DNA of 64,000 nt from Levilactobacillus paucivorans (GCF_001437125.1 NZ_JQCA01000038.1:16883-80882), one strand, 5' to 3'; positions 27,705 to 39,468 are shown, counted from the stretch's first letter. Program-made: numbers and translations. Notes: a model not told the origin generated them from the sequence alone.

Positions 27705-28724
27705 TTAGTCGTGATGCGGCATTTCAATTCCGAGATGTTCATAGCCGGCGGCGGTGACGACTCGCCCGCGAGCCGTTCGTTTCAGATAACCACGTTGTAA
27801 GAGATAGGGCTCATACATGGCTGCCACGGTCTCCGTCTCCTCACCCACATTGGCTGCCAACGTGCCGAGACCCACTGGGCCCCCGTCGTAGTAGTCAATC
27901 ATGGTACGCAGTAACTTGATATCCGTGCGGTCTAACCCCGCCGAATCCACGCGAAGCAGGTTCAAGGCGTGGTCCACAATTGCCACATCAATCGTCGAGT
28001 GGTCGGGCGACACCTCGGCAAAATCACGAATCCGTTTCAACAAGCGGTTCGCAATCCGCGGCGTGCCTCGGGACCGCAAAGCAATCTCGTGCGCCCCCTC
28101 AGTCGCAATCGTGGTATTAAAGATGGCCGCTGAACGCTGAACAATCTCCTGGAGATCTTCCGTGCGGTAGTAAGCCATGTGTTCCACAATTCCGAAGCGA
28201 TCTCGCAGTGGCGCCGACAAAAGACCGGCCCGTGTCGTTGCCCCAATTAAGGTAAACGGCGGCAGTGGGAAATGCACCGGATGAGCAGTTGGTCCCTGGC
28301 CAACCACGATGTCGATATAGAAGTCTTCCATTGCCGAGTACAACATTTCCTCGACAATCTTGGGCAACCGGTGAATTTCATCAATAAAGAGAATGTCACC
28401 GGGTTGGAGTTCATTTAACAAGGCCACCAGATCGCCGGGTTTCTCGATTGCCGGGCCACTGGTCGTCCGAATCTGCACACCCATCTCGTTGGCAATCACC
28501 ATTGCCATGGTGGTCTTCCCCAGTCCAGGAGGCCCATACAACAGGACGTGGTCCAATGACTCTTCCCGCTGTTTAGCGGCCTGAATATAGACCCGGAGCT
28601 CGTGCTTAATCGGATCCTGACCGATGTATTGTTGCAGGGTCTGGGGACGGAGAGATTTTTCAATCGAATCTTCCCCCTCGTCGGCGGGTTCCGGTGAGAC
28701 TAGTCGTTCGTCATCATCAGCCAT
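27705..28724 (-). CDS. ruvB: Holliday junction branch migration ATPase RuvB
   Basis: A 339-residue AAA+ motor. It has Walker [10 protein letters not shown], Walker [10 protein letters not shown], sensor [17 protein letters not shown] and a C-terminal winged-helix ending. It forms hexameric rings that pump DNA through the RuvA-bound junction. It lies 21 bp downstream of ruvA in one operon under the SOS-type promoter upstream of ruvA. Confidence 0.97.
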   Translation of the reverse strand: MADDDERLVSPEPADEGEDSIEKSLRPQTLQQYIGQDPIKHELRVYIQAAKQREESLDHVLLYGPPGLGKTTMAMVIANEMGVQIRTTSGPAIEKPGDLVALLNELQPGDILFIDEIHRLPKIVEEMLYSAMEDFYIDIVVGQGPTAHPVHFPLPPFTLIGATTRAGLLSAPLRDRFGIVEHMAYYRTEDLQEIVQRSAAIFNTTIATEGAHEIALRSRGTPRIANRLLKRIRDFAEVSPDHSTIDVAIVDHALNLLRVDSAGLDRTDIKLLRTMIDYYDGGPVGLGTLAANVGEETETVAAMYEPYLLQRGYLKRTARGRVVTAAGYEHLGIEMPHHD

Positions 28725-28745
28725 GTTTGTGGCCTCCTTTCAAGT

Positions 28746-29351
28746 TTATTTGGTCAGTAGGCGTAAGCCCTCACTAAGATAATCGTTGGTATTGGTTGCG
28801 GCAAATTGTTTGAGTTTGGGCGTAATCTTCTTGACTGCCGCGGCGCGATAGCCCAACGCATCCAGGGCCGCTAAGGCGTCGCTAAGCTCTGGACTGACAC
28901 TGCCATCCCCTGCCACTTCTGGCGTAAAGAGGTCTTGACTCGCTGGCGAAGCCAGGTCGTCGAGTTTGCCTTGCAAGTCCAAAACAATCTGTCCCGCTGT
29001 CTTCTTCCCCACGCCAGGAAACTTCGTGAGAAAGCTGACATCGTTGGTCCGAATCGCTTGCATCAAGCCTTGGTGGTCGGGATTAGCCAAGATGGCTAAG
29101 GCACTCTTCGGTCCGATACCATTAACATTAATTAATTTCAAAAATAGTTGTTTTTCATCATAATCGGCGAACCCGTACAGCGTCTGAGCCGAATCGCTCA
29201 CCGCCTGGTAAACATAAACCGTCACGGGGGTGGTCCCCACCTGATAACGGTATGGGTTGGCGGTATTGACCAGGTAGCCAACACCATTCACGTCAATAAC
29301 CACGTGAGTCGGGGTTACCGCCGTAATGGTGCCATGAAGGTATTCATACAT
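28746..29351 (-). CDS. ruvA: Holliday junction DNA-binding protein RuvA
   Basis: A 201-residue protein. The OB-fold N-domain starts MYEYLHGTITAV, the two helix-hairpin-helix motifs are VNGIGPKSALAIL and FPGVGKKTAGQIV, and the C-terminal RuvB-binding three-helix domain (about 155-201) ends it. It holds four-way junctions open for RuvB. AAAGGAG lies slightly far (12 nt) from the ATG. An SOS-like box sits 22 bp upstream. Confidence 0.96.
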   Translation of the reverse strand: MYEYLHGTITAVTPTHVVIDVNGVGYLVNTANPYRYQVGTTPVTVYVYQAVSDSAQTLYGFADYDEKQLFLKLINVNGIGPKSALAILANPDHQGLMQAIRTNDVSFLTKFPGVGKKTAGQIVLDLQGKLDDLASPASQDLFTPEVAGDGSVSPELSDALAALDALGYRAAAVKKITPKLKQFAATNTNDYLSEGLRLLTK

Positions 29352-29372
29352 GAGGCGTCTCTTCTCCTTTAG

Positions 29373-29403
29373 GAAACATATGTTTGCTTCTCAAATTGTA
29401 CCA
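29373..29403 (-). promoter_or_regulatory. ruvAB promoter with LexA-like box
   Basis: The extended -10 TGGTACAAT reads at 29395-29403 on the minus strand. Downstream of it is the palindrome CAAACATATGTTTC (29373-29386), which matches the SOS consensus CGAACRNRYGTTYC at 13 of 14 positions. Confidence 0.8.
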
Positions 29404-29426
29404 CATTGCCGGCAACTTCGGCAGAG

Positions 29427-31427
29427 TTATTCACCCCAGTCGTCACCACTGTGATGCGGATCTTGGATTCGCTTGAAGAGGCGTTGGAGGTCCTGGTCCG
29501 TAAAGTGAACCAGAACCGGCCGGCCATGGGGACAATTGAAGGGATTCTCAGCAGTTGCCAACTTGACTAATAAGGCTCGGGCCTGCTGATCGTCGAGATG
29601 GTGGTTGGCCTTGATGGCCCGTTTACAACTCATCATGATGGCTGTCTTCTCGCGGAAGGCCGCCACTGAGATCTTCCCATCCTTTAAGACCCAGTCGACC
29701 ATTTCCTTAATCGTATCTTCCTCTTGCCCGGCCTTGAACCAGGTTGGGTGTTCATGGACGATGAAACTATTCGGTCCAAACGATTCCAGCCGGATACCGA
29801 CACTGGCTAAGGTTTCCAAATGGGCGTTAAGATCCAAAATGTCAGTCGTCGGATAATCCAATACAATCGGGACGAGTAACCGTTGTTCGTCGTCACTAAC
29901 CTCACCGATCGCCTGACGGTAGTACTCGTAGTTGACCCGTTCCTGAGCGGCATGTTGGTCGATCAGGTACAGTCCCTCATCAGCCTCCGCCAATAGATAG
30001 GTCCCATGAACCTGCCCCAGGTACCGCAACTTAGGAAAGCGTGGCACATTAGGATCGGGTTCCGGCGCAGTCAACGGTTGACTCGCCACGGATTGTTCCG
30101 CTGAACGACTATTACCCAGTGGTGCTGCCGGTTGTTCCTGTCGATATTTCTCATCAAAAGCCTTCAGATCCGGTGATGCGAAGTCAGAACGCTGGTGAAC
30201 CACCACCGGTTCGACGGGCACCTCTTCCGGCGTCTGCAGGGGTTGTGGCCCCTTGTCCGCCGGCGTTGACACCTTTGATTGTGCCGTCTGACTTGGCGGC
30301 GTTGGCTCAGCCCGTTCCACTGGTGTCGCGGCGGACTCTAACGGATACTTCGTTGAGGCATCATTTAAGGCCATAATCAGTTGGTCTGTGTGATCGTCCT
30401 CCCGTTTCTTCTGGGGCAGTTCCCCATAGGCATCCGGAATCAGATTCTCCCGTGAGAGCCGATCGAAAACGGTCGTTTGAATCAGTTGCATTAACTCCGG
30501 TTCCTGGCTGATCCGAACCTCCTGTTTCGTAGGGTGAACGTTCACGTCCACTAATAGCGGGTCCATCGTAATGGTCAGAACGGCAATTGGATAGCGCCCC
30601 ACCATTAGCTTAGAGCCGTACCCGGCAATGAGGGCCTTGCTCAACTGGAAGTTATGAATGAACCGCCCGTTGAGCAGGATCGAAATGTATTGCCGACTAG
30701 CCCGGGTCAATTCCGGTAGGCTGACGTAACCCGCCACCTTGAAGTCCGGATTGCCACCCTTGATCGCCACCATCTTGCGGGCACTCTGCACGCCATAGAT
30801 CCCGGCAATCACCTGCTGGAGATCGCCACGACCCGCGGTTCTCGTGAGCTCTCGACCGTTATGCACCAGCGAAAAGGCAATCTCGGGATAGCTCAGCGCC
30901 AACCGATTCACAATATCCGTAATCCGGGCCAGCTCGGTGGCCGGTGACTTGAGGTATTTTAGCCGTGCCGGGACATTGCCAAAGAGATCTTTGACGGTAA
31001 CCGTCGTCCCCTTGCGAGCCGCGGCGGCACGGTGTTCCTGAATAATGCCGCCCACATTGTGAATCATGGTCCCAACCCCACCGGTTGAGGTGGTTAGGGT
31101 CACATCGGCGACAGACGCAATACTAGGCAAAGCTTCGCCTCGGAACCCCAGAGACTTGATACGAAAGAGGTCTCGCCGATCGGTAATCTTACTGGTGGCG
31201 TGGCGTTTGAAGGCCATCTCGGTATCTTCATCCGCAATACCATCCCCATCATCGACGACGCTAATGCGCTGTAACCCGGCCTCTTCCACCGTGATATCAA
31301 TCTGCGTACTGTGCGCATCCACGGCATTTTCTACCAATTCTTTAACCACGGATGCTGGTCGTTCAACCACTTCACCCGCCGCAATCTGATCGGCCAATAC
31401 CGAAGCCAGTTCATGAATCTTAGCCAT
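29427..31427 (-). CDS. mutL: DNA mismatch repair protein MutL
   Basis: A 666-residue protein. The N-terminal GHKL ATPase has [30 protein letters not shown] and [11 protein letters not shown] Pro/Glu-rich linker (about 345-460) separates it from the C-terminal endonuclease/dimer domain. There the nuclease motif DQHA-X2-E-X4-E appears as [12 protein letters not shown], along with the metal site [11 protein letters not shown] and CPHGRP. It is therefore an active-endonuclease MutL as in bacteria without MutH. It is coupled to mutS 21 bp upstream. Confidence 0.97.
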   Translation of the reverse strand: MAKIHELASVLADQIAAGEVVERPASVVKELVENAVDAHSTQIDITVEEAGLQRISVVDDGDGIADEDTEMAFKRHATSKITDRRDLFRIKSLGFRGEALPSIASVADVTLTTSTGGVGTMIHNVGGIIQEHRAAAARKGTTVTVKDLFGNVPARLKYLKSPATELARITDIVNRLALSYPEIAFSLVHNGRELTRTAGRGDLQQVIAGIYGVQSARKMVAIKGGNPDFKVAGYVSLPELTRASRQYISILLNGRFIHNFQLSKALIAGYGSKLMVGRYPIAVLTITMDPLLVDVNVHPTKQEVRISQEPELMQLIQTTVFDRLSRENLIPDAYGELPQKKREDDHTDQLIMALNDASTKYPLESAATPVERAEPTPPSQTAQSKVSTPADKGPQPLQTPEEVPVEPVVVHQRSDFASPDLKAFDEKYRQEQPAAPLGNSRSAEQSVASQPLTAPEPDPNVPRFPKLRYLGQVHGTYLLAEADEGLYLIDQHAAQERVNYEYYRQAIGEVSDDEQRLLVPIVLDYPTTDILDLNAHLETLASVGIRLESFGPNSFIVHEHPTWFKAGQEEDTIKEMVDWVLKDGKISVAAFREKTAIMMSCKRAIKANHHLDDQQARALLVKLATAENPFNCPHGRPVLVHFTDQDLQRLFKRIQDPHHSGDDWGE

Positions 31428-31448
31428 TAGCGTTCCTTCCTTTCATCT

Positions 31449-34103
31449 CTATTTTGAGAGTTTTTGTTGCCATTTATAGACCTGACTCATGACGTCCATC
31501 GGGGTCATTCCCATCAGGTTCAAGTGACTGAGTTGATCAATCACCTTAGCCTGCGCTGGCGTGACCTCGGGTTCGTCCGTAAAGAGTGAGAGTTGCTGAT
31601 CATCCCCATCAATTGGCTCTGGTTCAGTGGTTTTCTCACTGGTAGACGGCGCACTAACTGACGTTGATTCCTGCGGCGTTTCTTCCGTCGCACTGTCGGC
31701 TACTGGCGTGGCCACAACCGGCTTTTCCGCCGCGGATTCTTCCAGATCAGTTAAAATGACATCCGCGCGTTTCAAAAGCTGTTCGGGCATTCCCGCCAGC
31801 TTAGCCACGTGAATCCCATAGGATTTGTCGGCCGGACCTGGTTGCATTTGATGTAAGAAGACCAGATCGCCGTCTTGTTCGACGGCCCCGACGTGAACGT
31901 TGCGCAGCTGTTTCAAGGAGTCTTCCAGTGCCGTTAATTCATGATAATGGGTTGAGAACAACGTCTTGGCATGGACGCGGTTGTGAACGTATTCGATAAT
32001 TGCCTGGGCCAAGGCCATCCCATCATAGGTCGCGGTCCCCCGGCCAATCTCATCGAAGAGAATGAGGCTGTTAGCTGTGGCGTGACTCAGGGCCCGGTTG
32101 GCTTCCTGCATTTCCACCATGAAGGTACTCTGCCCGGAGATTAAGTCATCGGCAGCGCCAATTCGCGTGAAGATTTGGTCGAAGATTGGCATCTGAGCGG
32201 CCTCGGCCGGAACGAAACACCCCATCTGGGCCATGATAACCGTGAGGGCTAACTGCCGCATGTAGGTACTCTTCCCTGACATATTGGGCCCGGTGATGAG
32301 GAGAATGTTCGTTTCGTCGTTCATGCGAACGTCGTTAGGCACATAGGATTGGCGACCTAAGACCTTCTCAACCACTGGATGCCGACCTTGCTTGATCTCG
32401 AGATCATGGCCGGTGACCAGTTCTGGCTTCACAAAGTGATAATCCTCACTGACCACGGCAAAACTCTGAAGAACGTCCAAACTAGCAATGATGGCCGCCA
32501 GTTTTTGGAGTCGCTTGATGGCCTGCTTAACGGTCTCCCGTAAGTTGGCAAAGAGCTGGTATTCTAAGGCCACGGACTTTTCTTCGGCCTCTAAGATTAG
32601 GCTTTCTTTTTCCTTTAATTCTGGTGTTGAGAACCGTTCGGCATTCGCTAACGTTTGCTTGCGTTCATAGCGATCCGTGGGGAGCTTGCTGAGGTTAACC
32701 TTCGTGACCTCGATGTAGTAGCCGAAGACGTGATTATAGCCAATCTTGAGGTTGTTAATCCCAGTCACTTCGCGTTCGTGAGCTTCCAGTTCGGCCAACC
32801 AATTCTTGCCGTGCCGCATGGCGTCGCGGTACTGGTCTAGCTGGTCATTGTAGCCGTCGCGAATCACGCCCCCGTCCGTGACGGACAGCGGCGGTTCGGG
32901 CACGATTGCCGCACGAATGGCTGCAGCCACATCTTCGACGGGATCCAAGTGTTTTAAGGTTTCATTGAAGACACTCTCGCCCAGATCCGCAATCGTGTGT
33001 TCAATCTGTGGCACCTGCTCTAGGGACGTCTGAAGTTGAATCAGATCGCGTCCATTGACACTCCCAAAGGCAACGCGTCCAGCCAATCGTTCCAGGTCAT
33101 AGACCTTGACCAACTCGGCTTGGAGGTTGCTTCGTTCAAAGTAATGGTCTAGGAGCACCCCGACCTTGGCCTGACGAGTCTCGATGGCTTTCCGGTCGAT
33201 CAGTGGCCGATCCAGCCACTGCTTGAGGAGTCGGCCCCCCATAGCCGTCTTGGTTTCATCCAGTAACCAGAGCAAGGTTCCGGACTTCTTCTTAGTCCGC
33301 AAGTTCTGGGTAATTTCGAGGTTGGTCTGTGACGAATGATCCATCTTCAAAAATGACGCCGGTTGATAGGCCACCGCCCGTTGTAAATGCGCCAGGCTTC
33401 GCTTCTGGGTCACCGTGACGTAGGTGACTAACACGGCCACAACTCGCTGGAGTGGGGCCGTCTTTAAGTCCTGCTGAACATAACTGAGTTCGGCACTCTC
33501 TTGGACCTCAAACTGCTTAGAAATCATCATCCCTAACTGCTTCAACCGGGCACGTAACGCCTCTGGCACCGTCTCATCGACCACAACTTCTTTGGTCTGC
33601 AAGCCCATGAGTTCATTGACCACGGCATCGTCGCCCTGAATTTCGGCGGCCTTGAGTTCCCCGGTCGACAGATCGGTATAGGCTAGGCCGAAGTTTCCCG
33701 GACTGGTGAGGGTCAGTGCTGTCAGATAGTTGTTTCGTTTAGCCCCAGCGGCACCGGTATCGGTCTGGGTCCCCGGTGTGACCAGCTGAATGACCTCCCG
33801 TTTTACCATGCCCTTGGCTAACTTGGGATCTTCCATCTGCTCACAGATGGCGACCTTGTAGCCTTGGTCCACGAGAATGTCGATATAGCTCTGAACCGCC
33901 CTATGAGGTACCCCACACATCGGGATCGGGTTCTTGGCACTGTGACTTCTAGTCGTCAGGGTCAGCTCTAAGATCTGAGACCCCTTCACCGCATCCTCAT
34001 TGAACATTTCATAAAAGTCCCCGAGCCGATAAAATAGAAAGGCATCTGGGTACTGATCTTTAATTTTCTGATATTGGGCCATCATGGGCGTCGTTTTCGT
34101 CAT
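31449..34103 (-). CDS. mutS: DNA mismatch repair protein MutS
   Basis: An 884-residue mismatch sensor. The N-terminal mismatch-binding segment has the Phe-X-Glu motif in GDFYEMF, followed by connector, lever and clamp domains. The ATPase carries [16 protein letters not shown]-type STFMVEM and [13 protein letters not shown] poorly conserved Ser/Thr/Glu-rich insert (about 790-850) precedes the C-terminal helices. It lies between ymdB and mutL in one likely operon. Confidence 0.97.
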   Translation of the reverse strand: MTKTTPMMAQYQKIKDQYPDAFLFYRLGDFYEMFNEDAVKGSQILELTLTTRSHSAKNPIPMCGVPHRAVQSYIDILVDQGYKVAICEQMEDPKLAKGMVKREVIQLVTPGTQTDTGAAGAKRNNYLTALTLTSPGNFGLAYTDLSTGELKAAEIQGDDAVVNELMGLQTKEVVVDETVPEALRARLKQLGMMISKQFEVQESAELSYVQQDLKTAPLQRVVAVLVTYVTVTQKRSLAHLQRAVAYQPASFLKMDHSSQTNLEITQNLRTKKKSGTLLWLLDETKTAMGGRLLKQWLDRPLIDRKAIETRQAKVGVLLDHYFERSNLQAELVKVYDLERLAGRVAFGSVNGRDLIQLQTSLEQVPQIEHTIADLGESVFNETLKHLDPVEDVAAAIRAAIVPEPPLSVTDGGVIRDGYNDQLDQYRDAMRHGKNWLAELEAHEREVTGINNLKIGYNHVFGYYIEVTKVNLSKLPTDRYERKQTLANAERFSTPELKEKESLILEAEEKSVALEYQLFANLRETVKQAIKRLQKLAAIIASLDVLQSFAVVSEDYHFVKPELVTGHDLEIKQGRHPVVEKVLGRQSYVPNDVRMNDETNILLITGPNMSGKSTYMRQLALTVIMAQMGCFVPAEAAQMPIFDQIFTRIGAADDLISGQSTFMVEMQEANRALSHATANSLILFDEIGRGTATYDGMALAQAIIEYVHNRVHAKTLFSTHYHELTALEDSLKQLRNVHVGAVEQDGDLVFLHQMQPGPADKSYGIHVAKLAGMPEQLLKRADVILTDLEESAAEKPVVATPVADSATEETPQESTSVSAPSTSEKTTEPEPIDGDDQQLSLFTDEPEVTPAQAKVIDQLSHLNLMGMTPMDVMSQVYKWQQKLSK

Positions 34104-34130
34104 GAAAATTGGTTCATCCTTTCAGTAACT

Positions 34131-34928
34131 CTAGCTTTGGTACGGGTGTTGCGGGCTGATTAAGATCGGCCGAATGCGTGAGGCATGGCCCGTCTTATCG
34201 TTTAAGTCAATGACACAACCGGATAAGAGTCCCGCCCCTTTTTCTTGAACGGTATAGCGCGTTGGCCGTTGGTTTTCAAAGCGTTCGATCACACTGTCGG
34301 CCTGCATCCCGAGGACACTGTCGGCGGGACCAGTCATCCCAACTTCCGTCAAGAAGGCCGTCCCGTGTTTCAACACTTGGGCATCACTGGTCTGAACGTG
34401 GGTATGGGTCCCAACGACTGCGGAAAGCTGACCGTCATAACGCATGGCGAAGGCCCGCTTCTCACTCGTTGTCTCAGCATGGAAGTCGACAAAGACAAAG
34501 TCGGTATCCAATTCCGGCAGGAGATCCTTCATCGTCGCAAAGGGGTCATCCATGGGGTTCATGAAGACGCGCCCCTGCATGTTGACCACCGCTAAGACTT
34601 GTTGGTTAACCTTTACCTTCGTCCAACCTTGGCCTGGTGTGTTCTCACCAGGAAAGTTAGCGGGCCGCACCAGGCGATTGGCACCCCCAATAAAGTCGTA
34701 GAGTTCGGCGTTATCCCACGTATGGTTTCCCATAGTGACCACGTCGGCCCCATCCTTCAGCAGTTGCTTGTAAATACTTTGACTGATACCACGGCCAACT
34801 GGGGTTGAATTTTCCCCATTGACGATGGTGACTTGGGGCTTTAAGTCCCGTTTTAATTGCGGCAGGTACTCGTGAATCATGTCCACACCGATATTTCCAA
34901 CAACATCACCAACAAAAAGAATACGCAT
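34131..34928 (-). CDS. ymdB: YmdB-family metallophosphoesterase
   Basis: A 265-residue phosphodiesterase of the TIGR00282 family, which degrades cyclic nucleotides and modulates RNase Y activity and biofilm or motility choices in Bacillus. Metal motifs include FVGDVVGNIG, VNGENST, MGNHTWDN, DFHAETTSEK and GTHTHVQT. It sits between rny and mutS, so it may be transcribed with the mismatch-repair genes. Confidence 0.93.
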   Translation of the reverse strand: MRILFVGDVVGNIGVDMIHEYLPQLKRDLKPQVTIVNGENSTPVGRGISQSIYKQLLKDGADVVTMGNHTWDNAELYDFIGGANRLVRPANFPGENTPGQGWTKVKVNQQVLAVVNMQGRVFMNPMDDPFATMKDLLPELDTDFVFVDFHAETTSEKRAFAMRYDGQLSAVVGTHTHVQTSDAQVLKHGTAFLTEVGMTGPADSVLGMQADSVIERFENQRPTRYTVQEKGAGLLSGCVIDLNDKTGHASRIRPILISPQHPYQS

Positions 34929-35110
34929 CTTCGTTCCCCTATCTGTGACCCCTAATGGGTCCTCGTTGATCGCTCTTACTCGATCATTTTTTCAGTTGAT
35001 TCAATCGGTTTGAACCGCTTAGCTGGCATAGCCAGGCACGATTCAAGCCGCTTCATTCAATTCTGTCAATTGCATACGGTCTATTTTACCATGGATTAAC
35101 CCTTAATGAC

Positions 35111-35144
35111 GTAAAAAAGCTAGGACCACAATTGGCCTAGCTTC
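35111..35144 (-). terminator. Intrinsic terminator of rny
   Basis: AAGCTAGG (minus) pairs with CCTAGCTT, followed by TTTTTT. Confidence 0.88.
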
Positions 35145-35150
35145 TCTGAC

Positions 35151-36722
35151 TTATTTCGCATATTCAACTGACCGGACTTCCCGGATGACGGAAACTTTGA
35201 CGTGACCTGGATAATCCAAGTCGCCTTCAATTTGCTTCTTGATGTCTCGTGCCAAGACAACGGCATCCGTATCGGAAATCTTCTCTGGCCGCACGATGAC
35301 GCGAACTTCACGCCCCGCTTGAATGGCAAAGCTATGATCCACACCGTCAAATGCATTGGCGATGGTTTCCAGCTTGTCTAAACGGTGAATGTAGCTCTCT
35401 AATGTGTCTGAGCGTGCGCCTGGCCGGGTAGCCGAGATAATGTCGGCAGTCCCTACCAGTTCCGCAATAACAGATTGCGAAGCCGTTCCGTCTGCTTGAG
35501 CGGCAATGGCATTCACAACGACGGAACTCTCGCGATATTTCTTCGCCAGTTCCATCCCCGTTGTGATGTACGAATTGTCATCCTCGTGTTCCGCAGCACG
35601 GCCAATATCATGTAATAATCCTGCACGTTTTGCTAACGTGACATCCTCACCTAATTCAGCAGCCAATACCCCAGTGATCTTGGCAACCTCGACTGAATGG
35701 GCCAAAGCATTCTGCCCATGAGAAATTCGGAAATTCAAGCGGCCAACTGCTTTGACCAATTCGGGATGCATCGAGTGAATCCCGAGATCAAAGGTCGTTT
35801 GCTCACCAATCTCCCGGACACGTTCGTCCAGTTCTTTCTTGGCTTTTGCCACCATTTCCTCGATCCGAGCCGGATGAATCCGACCGTCTTGAATCAATTT
35901 CTCCAATGCAATCTTGGCAACTTCTCGCCGTAAGGGGTCAAAGCCACTCAAGACGACTGCTTCCGGCGTATCATCGATAATTAAATCAATCCCGGTCAAT
36001 GTTTCCAGAGTCCGAATGTTCCGTCCTTCACGACCAATAATTCGGCCCTTCATGTCGTCATTAGGCAACGTCACAACGGTAATCGTCGTTTCCGTTACCA
36101 TATCAGCGGCACTCCGTTGAATGGCAGAGACAATCAAGTCCTTGGCATTAGCCTGGGCCGTCTTACGAGCCGTCTCTTCGCTTTCTTGAATCATTTTTGC
36201 CCGTTCCCCGGCCAGAGAGGTCTTGGCCTCTGAGATGATCAGGTCGCGCGCATCTTCCTGGGATAACGCCGCAACGGTTTCAACCGCTGCCTGTCGTTTT
36301 TCAATCAGTGAGTCTGCCTGTTGCTGTTTCTTCGCTAAATTCTGTTCTTCAGCACTGAGCTTCTTGTCTCGGCGATTCAAGGAGTTCTCACGCTTTTCCA
36401 GAGAGTTATCTTTCCGGTCCAGTGACTCTTCTCGTTGAATCAAACGGTCCTCTTGCTTCTGAACTTCGGCACGACGTTCTTTCAGCTCGGTTTCGACTTC
36501 CGCCCGATACTTGTGGCTGTCTTCTTTGGCCTCTAACAAGGCCTCTTTAGTAGCCGTCTCAGCTTGCTTCTGCGCTTCCGCTAACACACCTTTTGCAGTG
36601 TACTTAGCGGCATCTAGCTTGCGTTCATGGACAGATTTACGATAATAATACCCGCCCACAACACCAACAACGATAGCGATGATTGCGAGGATTATAGTTG
36701 GAACAGTCATGATTCCACTCAT
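35151..36722 (-). CDS. rny: Ribonuclease Y
   Basis: A 523-residue membrane-tethered endoribonuclease initiating mRNA decay. It has an N-terminal helix ([19 protein letters not shown]) and a coiled coil of about 150 residues rich in Glu/Arg/Gln. The KH domain ([18 protein letters not shown]) and the HD domain with [12 protein letters not shown] follow. GGAGG lies 7 nt before the first ATG. A good promoter (TTGACA-17-TAAAAT) is at 36805-36833. It is monocistronic by its terminator. Confidence 0.97.
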   Translation of the reverse strand: MSGIMTVPTIILAIIAIVVGVVGGYYYRKSVHERKLDAAKYTAKGVLAEAQKQAETATKEALLEAKEDSHKYRAEVETELKERRAEVQKQEDRLIQREESLDRKDNSLEKRENSLNRRDKKLSAEEQNLAKKQQQADSLIEKRQAAVETVAALSQEDARDLIISEAKTSLAGERAKMIQESEETARKTAQANAKDLIVSAIQRSAADMVTETTITVVTLPNDDMKGRIIGREGRNIRTLETLTGIDLIIDDTPEAVVLSGFDPLRREVAKIALEKLIQDGRIHPARIEEMVAKAKKELDERVREIGEQTTFDLGIHSMHPELVKAVGRLNFRISHGQNALAHSVEVAKITGVLAAELGEDVTLAKRAGLLHDIGRAAEHEDDNSYITTGMELAKKYRESSVVVNAIAAQADGTASQSVIAELVGTADIISATRPGARSDTLESYIHRLDKLETIANAFDGVDHSFAIQAGREVRVIVRPEKISDTDAVVLARDIKKQIEGDLDYPGHVKVSVIREVRSVEYAK

Positions 36723-36804
36723 GATTCCACCTCCGCATCATCAAAAATGACTAATTTAAAATCAGACTTTTCAAGATGTTGTTATGATTACTGACACAAC
36801 CTCA

Positions 36805-36833
36805 ATTTTAATGGTTGCCGTGAACGCTGTCAA
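36805..36833 (-). promoter_or_regulatory. rny promoter
   Basis: TTGACA (36828-36833), 17 bp, TAAAAT (36805-36810), followed by an 83-nt leader. Confidence 0.82.
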
Positions 36834-36855
36834 CTAAACTCATTGATTGGGAACA

Positions 36856-36891
36856 CAAAAAATCACGCTGGCGTCTCTGCACCAGCGTGAA
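36856..36891 (-). terminator. Intrinsic terminator of recA
   Basis: TCACGCTGG pairs with CCAGCGTGA on the minus strand and is followed by TTTTTT. Confidence 0.9.
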
Positions 36892-36901
36892 CGGTTAATC
36901 C

Positions 36902-38017
36902 CTACTTGCCTTGTGGCTTGTCGGGCGTTAATTCAATTTGTTGTGACCCTTTCTTGGACGATGTCTTGCCATCCTTAGAGGCCTTTTGATCTTTGTCTTT
37001 AGCCGGTGTCTCTGGTTCGTCACCATCAACACTAACACCGTAGGCCTTACGTACCCGGGTATTAATTTCGGCCATCATGTCGGCGTGGTCAGCCAGGTAT
37101 TGCTTGGCGTTTTCACGTCCTTGACCAATCCGGTCTTCGCCATAAGAGTACCAAGACCCGCTCTTATCCACGATATCCTTCTCAACCGCCATGTCCAAGA
37201 GTTCCCCAGTTTGTGAGATCCCTTGGCCATACATGATGTCGACTTCGGCCCGTTTGAATGGTGAAGCCACCTTGTTCTTCACAACCTTGATCCGCGTCCG
37301 GTTACCGATGACATCGGTCCCGTCCTTGATCTGTTCAGCACGCCGAACTTCCAAACGTACCGTGGCGTAGAACTTCAAAGCCCGTCCACCAGGCGTAGTT
37401 TCAGGGTTACCAAACATAACCCCAACCTTTTCACGAATTTGGTTAATGAAGAGTGCAATCGTCTTCGTCTTGTTAATGGAACCAGACAGCTTACGAAGCG
37501 CTTGAGACATCATCCGGGCTTGTAGACCCACGTGAGCGTCTCCCATTTCCCCTTCGATTTCGGCACGTGGCACCAAGGCTGCGACAGAGTCGACAACCAC
37601 GATATCCACGGCACCACTGGAGATCAAGGCATCGGCAATTTCCAACCCTTGTTCACCAGTATCTGGTTGTGAGAGCAGCAGGCTATCGATATCAACACCT
37701 AGGGCCGTTGCATAAGCAGGGTCCAAGGCATTTTCAGCATCGATATAAGCCGCGGTACCCCCGCGTTTTTGGACCTCGGCAACGGCGTGTAATGCCACCG
37801 TCGTTTTACCGGAAGATTCAGGTCCATAAATTTCAACGATTCGGCCACGAGGATATCCCCCGACACCTAAGGCCACGTCCAGGGCTAACGATCCAGAAGG
37901 CACGGTTTCCACCTGCATGTTCGTATTGTCCCCTAGCCGCATGATGGACCCTTTACCAAAGTCTTTTTCAATTTTCTTCAGCGCTTTATCCAGCGCCGCT
38001 TGTCGTTCGTCAGCCAT
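36902..38017 (-). CDS. recA: Recombinase A
   Basis: A 371-residue RecA. Walker [10 protein letters not shown] is at 65-73, Walker [11 protein letters not shown] follows, and L1/L2 loops are [25 protein letters not shown] and [26 protein letters not shown] (given here in part only). A Lys/Asp/Ser-rich tail ends it. It drives homologous recombination and LexA self-cleavage. The start at 38017 follows AAGGAGG. Promoter TTGCAA-17-TATAGT and an upstream SOS-like box are visible. Confidence 0.97.
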   Translation of the reverse strand: MADERQAALDKALKKIEKDFGKGSIMRLGDNTNMQVETVPSGSLALDVALGVGGYPRGRIVEIYGPESSGKTTVALHAVAEVQKRGGTAAYIDAENALDPAYATALGVDIDSLLLSQPDTGEQGLEIADALISSGAVDIVVVDSVAALVPRAEIEGEMGDAHVGLQARMMSQALRKLSGSINKTKTIALFINQIREKVGVMFGNPETTPGGRALKFYATVRLEVRRAEQIKDGTDVIGNRTRIKVVKNKVASPFKRAEVDIMYGQGISQTGELLDMAVEKDIVDKSGSWYSYGEDRIGQGRENAKQYLADHADMMAEINTRVRKAYGVSVDGDEPETPAKDKDQKASKDGKTSSKKGSQQIELTPDKPQGK

Positions 38018-38052
38018 TTGAATCCTCCTTGAGTGCTTCATATTCTAGTAAC

Positions 38053-38081
38053 ACTATACCGGCTTCAATCTAAAATTGCAA
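38053..38081 (-). promoter_or_regulatory. recA promoter
   Basis: TTGCAA (38076-38081), 17 bp, TATAGT (38053-38058). Confidence 0.78.
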
Positions 38082-38090
38082 GCAAAAACA

Positions 38091-38102
38091 GAACAAAAGT
38101 TC
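38091..38102. promoter_or_regulatory. SOS-like box upstream of recA
   Basis: GAACAAAAGTTC has perfect GAAC/GTTC half-sites at the 4-nt spacing of Firmicute LexA boxes. It lies 9 bp upstream of the recA -35 box; the inner bases AAAA are not fully consensus. Confidence 0.65.
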
Positions 38103-38109
38103 CCCTAAT

Positions 38110-39354
38110 CTAAATTCCAAGCGTTCGTCGAATCCAATCCAGTCCCAGCAAAACCGATCTGGCCCGAATCTTGTCGCGATTTCCTGTCAGATGGACCAAC
38201 TTGGCTTGGGGATCTTGTCCCCGTTGAGCTAATCCCAACCAAACAGTCCCAGCCGGTTGGCCTTCCAGGGTATCTGGTCCGGCGACACCGGTGAAGCTCA
38301 ACGCCAGATCGGTATCAAGTCGTTGCCGTGCCCCTTCAGCCATGCGTTTTGCCGTTGCCGCACTGACCACACCCTCGGTATCAATAATCGCGTTTGGAAT
38401 ACCTAAAAGCGCATGCTTGGCTTCATTCGCGTAGGTCACGAAGCCTCCTGGGAACACTGCCGACACCCCGGCAATATCGCCCAACGTGCTCTGAAATTCG
38501 CCCGCGGTCAGGCTCTCAGCCGCCGTAATGGTTAGTTTGCGGTCAATCAGCCCGTGAACCACCACATTGGCCAGACTATTGTCATCGCCATAACCATAGA
38601 GATAGTTCCCGACACGTTGCCGAATCAAGGTCACGAGGCCATCAATCAGGTCGCTCGCCGCGGCTTCACTACTGGCCGTCGCGGTCAATCGTAGCGTCAC
38701 TTCATTTACCTTGGCATAGGGTGCAATCGTCGGATTGGTTTGCTGAGCAATTAGGTCACTCAAGGTCGTAACCAACTGAGACTCCCCGATGCCAAAGAAG
38801 CGGAGAACCTTCGAGACCAGGTATTCTTCTCGTTGATAGGCGTGCTTCAGGACCGGCAAAGCTTCCTCGCGAAACATCGGTTCCAATTCACTAGGTGGCC
38901 CAGGGAGTAACATCACATCTGCCCCCGTAGGCGCCTGATAGAAGGCACCCACAGCCATTCCAGTTCGATTCTTCAGTGGGAGGCTGCCATCCGGGTAAAG
39001 TGCCTGTAGGCGATTATTAGGGGTCAATTTTTGCCCCGTCGTGAGAAAGTGCTGGTGGATTTTCGCCATCGCCGTCTCGTCCTCAACTAACTTAACCCCC
39101 AGAAGATGAGCCACGGTCTGCTTGGTCAGATCGTCTTTGGTTGGCCCCAACCCACCACTGATCACCACCAAATCACTGCGCGACCGGGCCTGCGTGACCA
39201 CGGCAGTCAGTCGATCGGCATTATCACCCACTAGAGAGTGATAATAAACTTCGATGCCGGCGGAAGCCAGTCCCCGCGCGATAAACGCCGAGTTGGTGTC
39301 GACAACTTGTCCCAATAAAATTTCTGTACCCACTGCAATAATTTCTGCCTGCAT
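38110..39354 (-). CDS. cinA: CinA family protein (competence/damage-inducible; nicotinamide-nucleotide amidase type)
   Basis: A 414-residue two-domain protein. The N-terminal MoCF-like domain (about 1-170) has GTEILLGQVVDTN, SGGLGPTKDD and MLLPGPPSELEPMF. The C-terminal CinA deamidase domain (about 255-414) has AAESLTAGEFQSTL and SFTGVAGPD. It lies immediately upstream of recA, as in many naturally competent Firmicutes. Its role is NMN recycling or competence-linked; GGAGGG precedes the ATG. Confidence 0.94.
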   Translation of the reverse strand: MQAEIIAVGTEILLGQVVDTNSAFIARGLASAGIEVYYHSLVGDNADRLTAVVTQARSRSDLVVISGGLGPTKDDLTKQTVAHLLGVKLVEDETAMAKIHQHFLTTGQKLTPNNRLQALYPDGSLPLKNRTGMAVGAFYQAPTGADVMLLPGPPSELEPMFREEALPVLKHAYQREEYLVSKVLRFFGIGESQLVTTLSDLIAQQTNPTIAPYAKVNEVTLRLTATASSEAAASDLIDGLVTLIRQRVGNYLYGYGDDNSLANVVVHGLIDRKLTITAAESLTAGEFQSTLGDIAGVSAVFPGGFVTYANEAKHALLGIPNAIIDTEGVVSAATAKRMAEGARQRLDTDLALSFTGVAGPDTLEGQPAGTVWLGLAQRGQDPQAKLVHLTGNRDKIRARSVLLGLDWIRRTLGI

Positions 39355-39430
39355 ACTATCCCTCCGATGCTGACTTAGTTAACTCCGTAAAATGACCGCA
39401 TTTATTCGTGCCGATCCATCTTTTTAGACA

Positions 39431-39463
39431 CAAGAACCCCCGCTAATGACTCACGGGGGCTCG
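39431..39463 (-). terminator. Hairpin after pgsA
   Basis: GAGCCCCCG pairs with CGGGGGTTC on the minus strand. The following tract is only moderately T-rich. Confidence 0.65.
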
Positions 39464-39468
39464 CCGGT

